NCBI RefSeq assembly: GCF_006838285.1
Contig: NZ_CP038228.1
Coordinates: forward strand, 4,340,001 to 4,404,000
Reading direction: 5' to 3'
Source: Xanthomonas translucens pv. cerealis
GTDB lineage: Bacteria > Pseudomonadota > Gammaproteobacteria > Xanthomonadales > Xanthomonadaceae
Length of the DNA stretch: 64,000 bases
The notes under the pieces were generated by a model. The model made no database searches. It was not told the DNA's origin and saw only the letters and a list, made by a program, of their open reading frames with translations. This document shows, piece after piece, positions 8,693 through 17,142 of the stretch; position 1 is the first letter of the stretch, and each line of letters opens with the position of its first letter. Position numbers and translations under genes: made by a program.

Positions 8693-10083
8693 TCGGCGGC
8701 GATCGGGCGGACCCGTTGGATGCGGGTGATGCGGTCGATGAAGGGTGTGCCGTCGCTCAGCAGCATCGGTTCCAGCGGGGTCACCGAGACGCCGTTGAGG
8801 TGCACGCGCTGCAACTGCGCGGAGGCGTCGCGGTAGCCGGCGTCGGCCACGTCGTGGATCACCCAGGTGTCGCCGCGGTCGTGGCCGATCACCATCATCA
8901 CGTGGCCGGGGATGTACACCAAGTCGCCTGCCTGCAGATGCGACAACAGCTGTCGCCGTTGCGCCAGCGGCGCGGTAGCGACATACGGCACGCTGGCGAG
9001 GCTGGAGCTGCGCGCCTGGTTGTCGGTATTGCGCGGCAACACGATGCCCAGGCTGCGATAGACGTCTGCGACGAAGCCGCTGCAGTCGCGCGCAGCGTAG
9101 TCGTTGCCCCAGCCGTAACGCTCGCCGAGGAATTTGAACGCTTGCTGCAGCAAGGTGCGTTGCGTGGCCGGCAGCGCTGCGGTGGCGACGTCGGCGCTGC
9201 GCGGCACCAGTGCGGGGGCGAGCCGCAGCCGGCCCTCGGCATCGCGCAACGGCAGTTGCACCACATAGGCGGCCAGCGGCGACTGGCCGTTGACCGCTCG
9301 TTGCGGCGGCCAGTCCTGCAGCAGCGGCAGGCTGCTGCCCATGTCCAGCGACAGCTGTGACGCCGTCGGCACTTCCGGGGTGAACGCGGTCAATGCGTGC
9401 GCGCCGGTGACCAGCAGGCGCGGCGTGCGTTGCGCGTAGCCGAGCACGGCGTCGCGCTCGCCTTCGGCCAGGCGCTCGCGTTCGATCCATGCCGCGTAGT
9501 TCGGCGCCAGCACGAACAGCCACTGGCCGTCGCCACTGGCGTGCAGGATCGCCACCGCGGTGCCGGGATACAGCGCCGATTCCTGGAAGCGGTCGATGTC
9601 GCAGTCGTCCGGGTTGCTGAAAGCGCGTTGCCGGGTCGGGAAGGTGCGCAGGTCGGCGCGATGCACCACCAGCGCGTAGCGCGGCGTCACCTGCGCGGGA
9701 ATCGTGTCCAGGGCGAGCGAGGAGTGCAGGGCGGTCAGCTGCGCGGCGTCGAGCCTAGCGCCGCGCGTGTCGTAGAGCGTGCGTGCCGGCGGCGCCGACA
9801 GCGCCAGCACCTGCGCGCGCACCTGCTCGGCGCTGTAGCGCTCGGGCAACGCCTGCAGGTCGTGCATCGCCGCATCGTGGCGCAGCAGGTGCGCATTGAA
9901 GACCTGCACCTGCGCCGCATTGAGCAGCGGTTGCGGCGCAGCGGGCAGGCGCGCGATCCAGTAATCGGCCTGCAGTTGGCTGGCTTGCAGCTGGAACGGC
10001 ACCTCGCCGGCGACGCTGGCCGCAGCGATGGGCACACTCAGCGCTGCGGCCAGTAGCAGGCACAGGCCACGCATCGTGTTCAT
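8689..10083 (-). CDS. SH3/NlpC-P60 gamma-D-glutamyl-L-diamino acid endopeptidase (YkfC-like)
   Basis: A 464-residue secreted peptidase. The signal peptide is MNTMRGLCLLLAAALSVPIA. SH3b-like domains (about 135-280) precede a C-terminal NlpC/P60 domain with the catalytic Cys334 (RDCSGFV) and His394 (PGHVMMVIG). Enzymes of this layout cut the D-Glu to diaminopimelate bond in free murein peptides, giving L-Ala-D-Glu, the substrate of the epimerase encoded next. It is first in a leftward run (endopeptidase, epimerase, L,D-transpeptidase remnant, permease) with ATGA overlaps at two of the three junctions. A TTGACA-like -35 lies upstream near 10160-10165. Confidence 0.87.
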   Translation of the reverse strand: MNTMRGLCLLLAAALSVPIAAASVAGEVPFQLQASQLQADYWIARLPAAPQPLLNAAQVQVFNAHLLRHDAAMHDLQALPERYSAEQVRAQVLALSAPPARTLYDTRGARLDAAQLTALHSSLALDTIPAQVTPRYALVVHRADLRTFPTRQRAFSNPDDCDIDRFQESALYPGTAVAILHASGDGQWLFVLAPNYAAWIERERLAEGERDAVLGYAQRTPRLLVTGAHALTAFTPEVPTASQLSLDMGSSLPLLQDWPPQRAVNGQSPLAAYVVQLPLRDAEGRLRLAPALVPRSADVATAALPATQRTLLQQAFKFLGERYGWGNDYAARDCSGFVADVYRSLGIVLPRNTDNQARSSSLASVPYVATAPLAQRRQLLSHLQAGDLVYIPGHVMMVIGHDRGDTWVIHDVADAGYRDASAQLQRVHLNGVSVTPLEPMLLSDGTPFIDRITRIQRVRPIAAE

Positions 10084-10136
10084 CGGACCCCGGGGCGGTT
10101 GTAGAGAGCACCGGACCGCTGCGCGCCGGTCCCGGA

Positions 10137-10204
10137 ATACTGTTTTCCCTGCTCGGGCTTGTCAAGAAGCCTCGATTGACATGCCGTTTCGCGCCGTGCT
10201 AAAT
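10137..10204. promoter_or_regulatory. Divergent promoter region between the murein-peptide operon and the TonB receptor
   Basis: Two TTGACA boxes face away from each other. One on the minus strand (10160-10165) points to the NlpC/P60 operon. One on the plus strand (10176-10181) points to the TonB receptor, with an AT-rich CTAAAT about 17 bases on. The -10 elements are poor matches. The rest of the 389-base spacer (10084-10472) is GC-rich and I see no gene or clear operator in it. Confidence 0.45.
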
Positions 10205-10472
10205 CCGAAACGCAGGTGTGTGTAACCGATGTCGGCAAGCAGTGGTTCGGCGAGCGGCGCGGCGATGGCCGGGGCGGGATGGGCGCATGTCGCAGGGGGG
10301 CGCTGTTCGGCACGCGCATCTGGGAAAAGACGCGATGACAGAGAAGGGCGCCGCGCTGCGGCCGCGCGTCACGCTGCCCGCGTGGATGCCCAGGAATGGC
10401 GGCCGGCTGCTGGCCTGCGTCGACTCTGCGCGCCGTCGTCAATGTCCGTCGTCGATTGCAAGAGAGAGCCGC

Positions 10473-13265
10473 GTGCCCAGCCCAGTTCAGCGTTCCCGTT
10501 TCCCCTTCCGACCGTCTCGGCTCGCGCTTGCGCTGCTGGCCGGGTTCGCATTGCCGTCGCTCGCAGCAGCGCAGGACGCGTCCATCGCCACGCGCGACCT
10601 GGACAAGCTCACCGTCACCGGTTCGCGCATCGCGCGCTCGCAGCTGGAAGGGCCGGCGCCGGTGACCGTCATCACCGCGCAGGACATCCAGAAGCAGGGC
10701 TTCAGCACGGTGTGGGAATCGCTCGGCACGCTGACCCAGTTCAGCGGCAGCGCCTTCAACGAAAGCGACCAGACCGGCAGTTCGCCCAACGGCCAGTACC
10801 TCAACCTGCGCGGCCTGGGACCCGGCTACCAGTTGATCCTGCTCAACGGCAAGCGCATGGCGGACTATCCGCAGTCCTACAACGCCAACGGCACGGCGGT
10901 CAGCCTGGGCAGCATTCCCGCAGCGGCGGTGGAGCGCATCGAGGTGATGAGCGGCGGCGCTTCGGCGATCTATGGTTCCGACGCGGTGGCCGGCGTGGTC
11001 AACATCATCACCAAGCGCAATTTCAGCGGCGACACGTTGCGCCTGCGCGGCGGTACCAGCACGCGCGGCGGCGGCGACAGCGGCCAGCTGCAATGGAGCG
11101 GCGGGCGTACCGGCGATCGTTGGAGCCTGACCTACGCGTTCGAACGGCTGAACCGCGAAGCGATCGTCGCCAGCCAGCGCGACTTCATGGATTCGTATGA
11201 CGACCATCCGGCCAACAAGGCCGATCCGTCCAGTCCCAACGCGTCGATTTCCGGCGTCTATCTGCGTCGTGGCAACACCTATTTGTGGCCGAGCGGCGGC
11301 ACGCTGTCCACGTCGGCCGGTGCGCTGGACGCTGCCTGTGCGGGCACCAACCCGGCCTTCAGGCCGTACAAGACCGCCGACAGCCTGGCCGCGGCCAACC
11401 GCTGCGGCGCGTTCGACTACTACGCCGGCCGCTCGCTGCAGAACGGCTACGGCAAGACCTCGGCCTACCTGTCCGGCAGTTTCGATTTCAGCGACGCCGT
11501 CACCGGCTATGCGCAGCTGCTGGCCAACCGTTCCAAGGACGAAAGCTCCAGCCAGACCCACTACTACATCGGCGAAGGCGCGTTCACCGTCTACGATCCG
11601 GACCTGGGTCTGGTCACCGCGCAGCGCATCTTCCTGCCCTCGGAAGTGGGCGGAATCAAGCACATCGAGTACGACGAGAAATCCTGGAACCTCAACGCCG
11701 GCATGCGCGGCAAGCTGTTCGACGGTCGCTTCGACTGGGACGCGAGCGTGTCGATGTCGCGATACAACATCACCACGCGGCGCCCGCGTTTCCTCACCAA
11801 CGCGGTGCGCGACTACTACATGGGGCCGCTGCTCGGCTACCGGCCCGATGGCGCCGAGATCCGCACGTTCTACGCCGACAGGCTGTTCGCGCCGGGCAGC
11901 GCGGGGCTGTACGACCAGCTCACCACCGAGGTGGTGAGCCGCGGCGAATCCAGCGCCGACCAGGCCCAGTTCGTGTTCAGCGGCGAACTGTTCGGGCTGC
12001 CGGCCGGCATGGTGCAGGTCGCCACCGTGCTGGAGGCGGCGCGGCAAAAATACGACCTGGCGCCGGATCCGCGCACCACCGCGGACTACACCGGCAGCGA
12101 GCGCATCTACAACCTGACCCAGACCCCGGGCGGCGGCCCGCGCGAGCGCTACGCCGCCGGCCTTGAACTGCGCGTGCCGATCTTCAACCGGCTCAGCGCG
12201 ACGCTGGCCGCGCGTTACGACAAGTACGACGACATCACCGCGGTCGACGCCGCCGCCACCTGGCAGGCTGGATTGGAGTGGCGGCCGTTCGATAGCCTGC
12301 TGCTGCGCGGCAGCCACGCCACCAGTTTCCGTGCGCCGGACCTGCTGTGGATCTATGCCGGCACCAGCGCCAACAATCCCACCGTCACCGACGAATACCT
12401 GTGCCGCCGCGACGGCGTGGATCCGCTGTCGGCCGCGTGTTCGAGCGCACACGAATACCAGACCTTCTCCACCCAGTCGTCCAATCCGCTGCTGAAGGAG
12501 GAGAAGGGCAAGTCGACCACGCTGGGATTCGTGTGGGACGTGCTGCCGACCCTGTCGCTGAGCGCGGACTATTACCGTATCGAACTGCAAGGCCGGGTCG
12601 AGTCGATCTCCAGCGAAACCTTGCTGGAGAACAACGCCAACTGCCTGCTCGGCCGCGACCGCGCCGGCAATGCGGTCGATACCGCATCGACGGCCTGTCA
12701 GTTCTACATCCAGTCGGTAACCCGCAGCCCCGGTACCGACCTCACCGCCGAAGGCCAGATCACCGCGTTCGAGACCTTCCCGATCAACCAGTCGTTGATG
12801 CGTACCGACGGCGTGGACGCCAACCTGCGCTATAGCCTCGATCTTGGCGGCTTGGGCACGTTCGGCCTGCAGGCCGGCTACACCCGTGTGCTGAAGATGG
12901 AGGTGGCGCAGTTCGCCGGGGCCAAGCCGGTGGACGCGATGAACGACGTCGATTACCTGGCGTTCCGCACCCGCACCAACTGGCGTGCGAACTGGAGCGT
13001 CGGCGACTGGTCGACCAGCCTGTACGGCTACCGCTACGGCTCGCGTCCCAACTACGCCGAGCGCGCACGCGTGGCGCCGTACGTGATCTGGAACGCGGAC
13101 ATCGCCAAGCGGATCACCGACAAGGCCACGCTCGGCATCAGCGTGCTCAACGTGTTCGACAAGATCCATCCGCGCGACGACACCTACACCGCCTGGCCGT
13201 ACTTCCCGCGCGTGTACAGTGCGATCGGGCGGCAGCTGTACGCCAACTTCACCTACCATTTTTGA
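10473..13265 (+). CDS. Large TonB-dependent receptor, substrate unknown (possibly murein peptides)
   Basis: A 930-residue outer-membrane receptor. A GTG at 10473 with AGAGAG upstream gives a clean signal peptide (MPSPVQRSRFPFRPSRLALA then LLAGFALPSLAAAQ); no in-frame ATG does so. Plug motifs: LDKLTVTGSRI, PVTVITAQDIQKQGF, LNLRGLGPGYQLILLNGKRM, ERIEVMSGGASAIYGSDAVAGVVNIITK. The barrel ends in YANFTYHF. This is the iron-independent type that is abundant in Xanthomonas, often linked to uptake of carbohydrates or peptides. It diverges from the murein-peptide operon and precedes an AmpD-type amidase gene, so cell-wall fragments are a plausible ligand. That is inference from context only. Confidence 0.85.
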   Translation: MPSPVQRSRFPFRPSRLALALLAGFALPSLAAAQDASIATRDLDKLTVTGSRIARSQLEGPAPVTVITAQDIQKQGFSTVWESLGTLTQFSGSAFNESDQTGSSPNGQYLNLRGLGPGYQLILLNGKRMADYPQSYNANGTAVSLGSIPAAAVERIEVMSGGASAIYGSDAVAGVVNIITKRNFSGDTLRLRGGTSTRGGGDSGQLQWSGGRTGDRWSLTYAFERLNREAIVASQRDFMDSYDDHPANKADPSSPNASISGVYLRRGNTYLWPSGGTLSTSAGALDAACAGTNPAFRPYKTADSLAAANRCGAFDYYAGRSLQNGYGKTSAYLSGSFDFSDAVTGYAQLLANRSKDESSSQTHYYIGEGAFTVYDPDLGLVTAQRIFLPSEVGGIKHIEYDEKSWNLNAGMRGKLFDGRFDWDASVSMSRYNITTRRPRFLTNAVRDYYMGPLLGYRPDGAEIRTFYADRLFAPGSAGLYDQLTTEVVSRGESSADQAQFVFSGELFGLPAGMVQVATVLEAARQKYDLAPDPRTTADYTGSERIYNLTQTPGGGPRERYAAGLELRVPIFNRLSATLAARYDKYDDITAVDAAATWQAGLEWRPFDSLLLRGSHATSFRAPDLLWIYAGTSANNPTVTDEYLCRRDGVDPLSAACSSAHEYQTFSTQSSNPLLKEEKGKSTTLGFVWDVLPTLSLSADYYRIELQGRVESISSETLLENNANCLLGRDRAGNAVDTASTACQFYIQSVTRSPGTDLTAEGQITAFETFPINQSLMRTDGVDANLRYSLDLGGLGTFGLQAGYTRVLKMEVAQFAGAKPVDAMNDVDYLAFRTRTNWRANWSVGDWSTSLYGYRYGSRPNYAERARVAPYVIWNADIAKRITDKATLGISVLNVFDKIHPRDDTYTAWPYFPRVYSAIGRQLYANFTYHF

Positions 13266-13369
13266 GGGTACGCATGATCCTGGTGCGCGATCTGCTGATT
13301 GCGCATGTCGATCCGGATGCGGATTTCGGCTGCGAATGTGCCGATCCGGACTTCGTGCGGGTAGCGCCC

Positions 13370-13470
13370 TGTGCCGCTCTTTTTTTTGGGGGGGAGGACT
13401 TCAGTCCCGAGGCGTTCGCGCTAAGGCCTGCCTGGACGGAAATGGAAGTCGCTCCCGCAACAACCATCTC
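13370..13470. repeat. Poly-T/poly-G run and Xanthomonas-type inverted repeat
   Basis: Between the receptor and the amidase gene a T run passes into a G run (around 13380-13394). It is followed by an inverted repeat: GGAGGACTTCAGTCCCGA near 13394-13411 and a degraded partner containing GGAAGTCGCTCCCGCAAC near 13442-13459. It could act as a terminator-like stem after the receptor gene. The family recurs at 1.3, 18.9 and 61.5 kb. Confidence 0.5.
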
Positions 13471-13548
13471 GTTGACCGAGTTTCTATAATAGTGCTTGCT
13501 GTTGCTTGCGCGTGCCGCTCACTGTCAGATGCCCCGGAATCTTCTCCC

Positions 13549-14340
13549 ATGACCCGACGCTCTTCCCGCCCCCCACCGCCGCGCATGCGTTGGCTGGTTC
13601 CGCTGGCGCTGGTCGCCTTTCTCGGCGCCTGCGCGCACGCGCCGCAGCGCAACCCGTTGGCCGAATGGGTGCCGTCGCCGAACCAGGATCTGCGCCGGCC
13701 GATCCTGATCGTGATCCACTTCACCGAACAGGACTCGGTGCAGCGCAGCCTGGACACGCTGCGTTCGCACAACAGCAACGGCAAGGTCAGCGCGCACTAC
13801 CTGATCGGCCGCGACGGCAAGCGCTACCAGTTGGTCAGCGACGAGCGCCGCGCCTGGCATGGCGGCGCCGGGCGCTGGGGCACGATCACCGACATCAATT
13901 CCGCATCGATCGGCATCGAGCTGGACAACGACGGCAAGACCCCATTCGCAGCGGCGCAGATCGACAGTCTGCTGCTGTTGCTGGAGGACCTGTGCGCGCG
14001 GCTGCGCATTCCGCGCACGCAAGTGGTCGGGCACGAGGACTTCGCACCCACGCGCAAGGTCGATCCGGGTCCGCTGTTCCCGTGGAAGCGTCTCGCAGAC
14101 GCCGGTTTCGGCCGCTGGCCGGCCGCGGACACGCCGCCGGCACCGCCCGGCTTCGACCCGTGGCAGGCGCTGGCGCTGATCGGCTATCCGATCGACGACA
14201 CCGCGGCTACGCTGCGCGCCTTCCACCATCACTACCGTGGCAGCGACGCCACCGCCCTCGATGCCGAGGACCTACGCATCCTCTACGCATTGACCCAGCC
14301 GGCGCTGGCGCGGCCGCAGCCGAGTGCGGCGCCGGACTAG
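13549..14340 (+). CDS. Lipoprotein N-acetylmuramoyl-L-alanine amidase (AmpD/Amidase_2 family)
   Basis: A 263-residue zinc amidase that should separate murein stem peptides from (anhydro)MurNAc. The N-terminus is a lipoprotein signal with lipobox LGAC (Cys28), placing it at a membrane facing the periplasm. Zinc ligands are visible: His57 (VIHFTEQ), His162 (VVGHEDFAP) and Asp172 (KVDPGPLFPW). Glu124 in IGIEL matches the conserved Glu of the fold. A small C-terminal helical region with DAEDLRILYAL resembles the peptidoglycan-binding tail of AmiD-type proteins. The start at 13549 gives the lipobox at the right distance. Context supports a role in releasing peptides for the neighbouring enzymes. 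Confidence 0.88.
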   Translation: MTRRSSRPPPPRMRWLVPLALVAFLGACAHAPQRNPLAEWVPSPNQDLRRPILIVIHFTEQDSVQRSLDTLRSHNSNGKVSAHYLIGRDGKRYQLVSDERRAWHGGAGRWGTITDINSASIGIELDNDGKTPFAAAQIDSLLLLLEDLCARLRIPRTQVVGHEDFAPTRKVDPGPLFPWKRLADAGFGRWPAADTPPAPPGFDPWQALALIGYPIDDTAATLRAFHHHYRGSDATALDAEDLRILYALTQPALARPQPSAAPD

Positions 14341-14459
14341 GACGTGCCGTAGCGCTGTCGGGCCCGCCCGGCACTGCGCGGACGCGGCCGACGCCTGTCC
14401 CGCAGCGCCGCCGGCCCGGCGCGCGGCATGCACTGGATCCGAACGCGTTCTTGCTAGCA

Positions 14460-15065
14460 TGAGAAAGTACTACTCAGGGCGAGGGGGACGTCGCGGCAAC
14501 CGCGTCTGCACAAGCCGGTCTGGTGGACGTGCACGCTGTCGTGCCGGATATCGCGCTGTACATCCGCGATGCCGGCCACGGCAAAACTTCACTGGCGGCC
14601 AGGTGCCTGGCTACGACGTGCCGAAGTGCTATCTGTTGGCGCCGGTCGCGCAGTCGCTGGCGCGGGTGCAGCATGCGTTGCGCGCCAAGGGCTATGGCCT
14701 GCAGGTGTTCGACTGCTAGCGGCCGCAGCACCTTTGGGCCTGAGCGGATGACCTGGGCGGACCCGCTCGCCAAGGCGCGTGACTACCCGCATCTGGACAA
14801 GCGCTTGCTGCTCGGCGACGACATCGCCGAGACCTCCGGCCACAGCCGCGGCGCCACCGTAGACTTGGGCGCCGGCTTCGACTTCTTCGCCCCGTTGGCT
14901 TACACCGACGCTGCAGAGATCGACGCGGCCCAACGCGCAAACCGCCAGCGCCTGCTGCGCGCGCTGGCAACGCAGGGTTTCGCCAACGATCCGCTGGAAT
15001 GGTGGCACTTCACCTTCCGGCCCGAGCCCTGCCCGTACACCGCCTACGACGTGCCGGTGCGCTAG
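14460..15065 (+). pseudogene. D-Ala-D-Ala dipeptidase (VanX/DdpX) remnant
   Basis: Parts of an M15D zinc dipeptidase are spread over two frames. VDVHAVVPDIALYIRDAG is followed by a shift near 14580. Then come GGQVPGYDVPKCYLLAPVAQ and LRAKGYGLQVFDC, ended by an in-frame TAG at about 14717 where the family has Tyr. The C-terminal half continues as YPHLDKRLLLGDDIAETSGHSRGATVDLG and EWWHFTFRPEP, so zinc ligands His, Asp and His and the catalytic Glu remain. The loop after VDLG is shortened by roughly 18 residues. Frame break, stop and deletion together argue for true decay, not one read error. Such enzymes hydrolyse D-Ala-D-Ala during murein recycling. Confidence 0.75.
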
Positions 15066-15094
15066 GCTTTCGTCTCGTTTCACAGGCCAAGCTC

Positions 15095-15292
15095 ATGTCC
15101 GGCATGCAATGCTTCATCGACCTGCAGTGCCCGTATTGCGGCGAATGGATCGACCTGGCGCTGGACCCGTCGGTCGAGGCGCAGCAGTACGTGGAGGATT
15201 GCCAGGTCTGTTGCCGGCCGATGCTGGTGAGCGTGCGCTGGGACGAAGACGGCGCGCCGGTGGTGAGCGCCAGCGCCGAGAACGATGCTTAG
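15095..15292 (+). CDS. CPXCG-motif cysteine-rich small protein
   Basis: A 65-residue acidic protein with a two-part zinc-ribbon-like arrangement: CPYCG (Cys12, Cys15) and DCQVCC (Cys36, Cys39, Cys40), matching the CPXCG-motif family of unknown function. Metal binding is likely from the paired CxxC spacing. The ATG at 15095 begins MSGMQCFIDLQCPYCG; there is only a weak AAG upstream. It stands 29 bases after the dipeptidase remnant on the same strand. Confidence 0.75.
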   Translation: MSGMQCFIDLQCPYCGEWIDLALDPSVEAQQYVEDCQVCCRPMLVSVRWDEDGAPVVSASAENDA

Positions 15293-15500
15293 CGCGTTTG
15301 CGCAGCCGGGCTGGCGGCTGCGAAACGTTTGCGGGGCAGAGGTCGCGCGGCTGCGGGCCATCCGTCGCCACAGGCGCTCCCGATAGAGCCTGCCGCGACC
15401 ATGCACCCACGCGCTGCCGGGATTGCACTGCAGGGGGACGCACACGCGGCCAGCCGCACCCCCTAGACTGGCGCTCTGCTCGACCACAGGAAGCACCGCC

Positions 15501-15890
15501 ATGAACCTGCCGCTGCACTTCGGCCTGCTGGGCTCGCTCGAAGCCGGGCTGATCGCGCTTGCGCTCGGGTTCCTGATTTATGCGCTGTGGCGCCGCTTGT
15601 GCCGCTGGCTGCAGTGGTCGGAGGGCCATGCGCTGGGGTGGTCGTGCCTGATCGCGGTGGCCGTGTCCGCCGGGATCGACTGCTGGAACCTGTTCTACAC
15701 CGGCATCGTGCGCCTGGAGTCGCCGTTGTACGCGCGCTTGGCGCTGGCCAACATCCACGATCCGAACGAATTGGGTTCGCGGGTCGTGCTGGAAGTGTCA
15801 GGCGCGCTCGCCGGTGTGGCGCTGGCGTGGGTCGCGTTCAGTTCGCGTTCAAGCGAAAAATCCGCCGACGGCGAGCGCGAGATCGGCTGA
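15501..15890 (+). CDS. Hypothetical inner-membrane protein
   Basis: A 129-residue protein with three hydrophobic segments: GSLEAGLIALALGFLIYALW near the N-terminus, GWSCLIAVAVSAGIDCWNLF in the middle and LEVSGALAGVALAWVAF near the end. The tail is charged. A GGAAG sits upstream of the ATG at 15501. No family recognised. The preceding 208 bases have no gene, and the following 228 bases before the EF-hand gene show only a T run at about 15900. Confidence 0.6.
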   Translation: MNLPLHFGLLGSLEAGLIALALGFLIYALWRRLCRWLQWSEGHALGWSCLIAVAVSAGIDCWNLFYTGIVRLESPLYARLALANIHDPNELGSRVVLEVSGALAGVALAWVAFSSRSSEKSADGEREIG

Positions 15891-16118
15891 AACACACGCT
15901 TTTTTTCCAATTTCCGAACACCTCGAACGAAGGCCTTACCGCAGGCTCACCGGGCCCTAACCAAGGTGGTAGCGCGTATGTGCCACGCGGTGGTTAACGA
16001 AGCGTTGCGCGGGGATTTTTGCAGGGGAATGGGTTCAGCCTGGTACCGGCAGGGTGTGGTCATGCACCGGATTTGACCGGGCATGCCACACCCGAGAGAG
16101 CATAAGGAGACCACCCAC

Positions 16119-16475
16119 ATGAACATTCGCAACCGCACCCCGCTGATCGGTACCGCCGCCATTCTTGCTGCTGCGCTGGCCCTGCCAGCCTTCGCCCAGG
16201 ACGCGCAGAGCGATGCCGCGACGCAGGCGCAGTCGCCCACCAGCGCGACCGGCCAGCCTGCGCAGTCGAGCGCTTCGGGCGGCGGCCAGACCTGGGCGGA
16301 TGTCGACACCGATAGCGATGGCGCCATCAGCACGCAGGAGGCGCAGGTCAACGCAGGCCTCAGCCAGATCTTCGCGCAGGCCGATGCCGATCACAACGGC
16401 AAGCTGACCCCGGACGAATACAAGGCCTACGTGGCCAAGCAGCAGGGCGGCGCGGCCGGCAGCAACGGCCAGTAA
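16119..16475 (+). CDS. Secreted EF-hand calcium-binding protein
   Basis: A 118-residue protein with a typical signal peptide cut after AFAQ. A Gln/Ser/Thr-rich linker leads to two EF-hands: loop one D-V-D-T-D-S-D-G-A-I-S, loop two D-A-D-H-N-G-K-L-T-P-D-E. Calcium binding in the periplasm is likely, with the role unknown. AAGGAG lies twelve bases before the ATG. A second, Pro-rich EF-hand protein follows 235 bases on. A GC-rich stem-loop at about 16539-16571 (GGGGACTG/CAGTCCC) lies between them, without a T tract. Confidence 0.82.
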   Translation: MNIRNRTPLIGTAAILAAALALPAFAQDAQSDAATQAQSPTSATGQPAQSSASGGGQTWADVDTDSDGAISTQEAQVNAGLSQIFAQADADHNGKLTPDEYKAYVAKQQGGAAGSNGQ

Positions 16476-16710
16476 CGCAGAAGAAGCTAGCGGATCGCGA
16501 CGGCCGGCGGGCGCGTAGACCAGCGTGTGCCGGCTTCCGCGCGGGGACTGCCGCAAAGCAGTCCCGCGCGCACTGCATTTCGATATGTGCGTAAGCAGGA
16601 GCAGCCTGGTGCTGCCCTTCTGTCGTGCGCGCTTCAGGAACACGTGGTGAGCACGGCCGCCGCCGACCGTGACGGTGTAGGGTGACGCTCCGCCGATCGC
16701 TGAGGTTGCC

Positions 16711-17121
16711 ATGGCCCTTTCCCGCCGCTCGCCACGCCTGTGCCTGGTGCCGCTGCTGACCGGTCTGGTTGCGTCCGGCCCGGCCGCCGCGCAGCAGGAC
16801 CCGGCACCCATGTTGCCGCAGCCGGTGCCGATGCCTGCGCCTACCCCGGCGCCGCCGGCGCTGCCGCCTTTGCCTGCACCGCCCGCGTCGTCCTTGCCGG
16901 TGCCGGCCGCGCCTGCCAGTGACGCTGGCGCCGCTGCGGGCGCGCGCAGCTTTGCCGCGCTGGACCTGGACCGTGACGGCCGCATCGGCCGCGTCGAAGC
17001 CGCGGCGGACCCGGTCCTGCGCGAAACCTTCGACACCTTCGACGCCGATGCCGACGGTGCGCTGTCGCGCGAGGAGTATGCGCACTACCAACCCGGCCTC
17101 GGCGACCCTGCGGCGCAATAA
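16711..17121 (+). CDS. Secreted proline-rich EF-hand protein
   Basis: A 136-residue protein. The signal peptide ends near GPAAAQ. A Pro/Ala-rich stretch (about 30-70) looks like a flexible periplasmic or wall-spanning linker. The C-terminal part holds an EF-hand pair, loops D-L-D-R-D-G-R-I-G-R-V-E and D-A-D-A-D-G-A-L-S-R-E-E. This layout (secreted, Pro linker, paired loops) parallels the preceding EF-hand gene, so the two may be old duplicates. No partner is identified. Confidence 0.78.
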   Translation: MALSRRSPRLCLVPLLTGLVASGPAAAQQDPAPMLPQPVPMPAPTPAPPALPPLPAPPASSLPVPAAPASDAGAAAGARSFAALDLDRDGRIGRVEAAADPVLRETFDTFDADADGALSREEYAHYQPGLGDPAAQ

Positions 17122-17142
17122 TCGTGCTGCTATGCTTGCGCG

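Noticed and set aside
10080..13259. Minus-strand open frame of over 1000 codons opposite the large TonB receptor
   Set aside because: The plus strand encodes a complete receptor with plug motifs and terminal Phe. The antisense frame has no recognisable domain.
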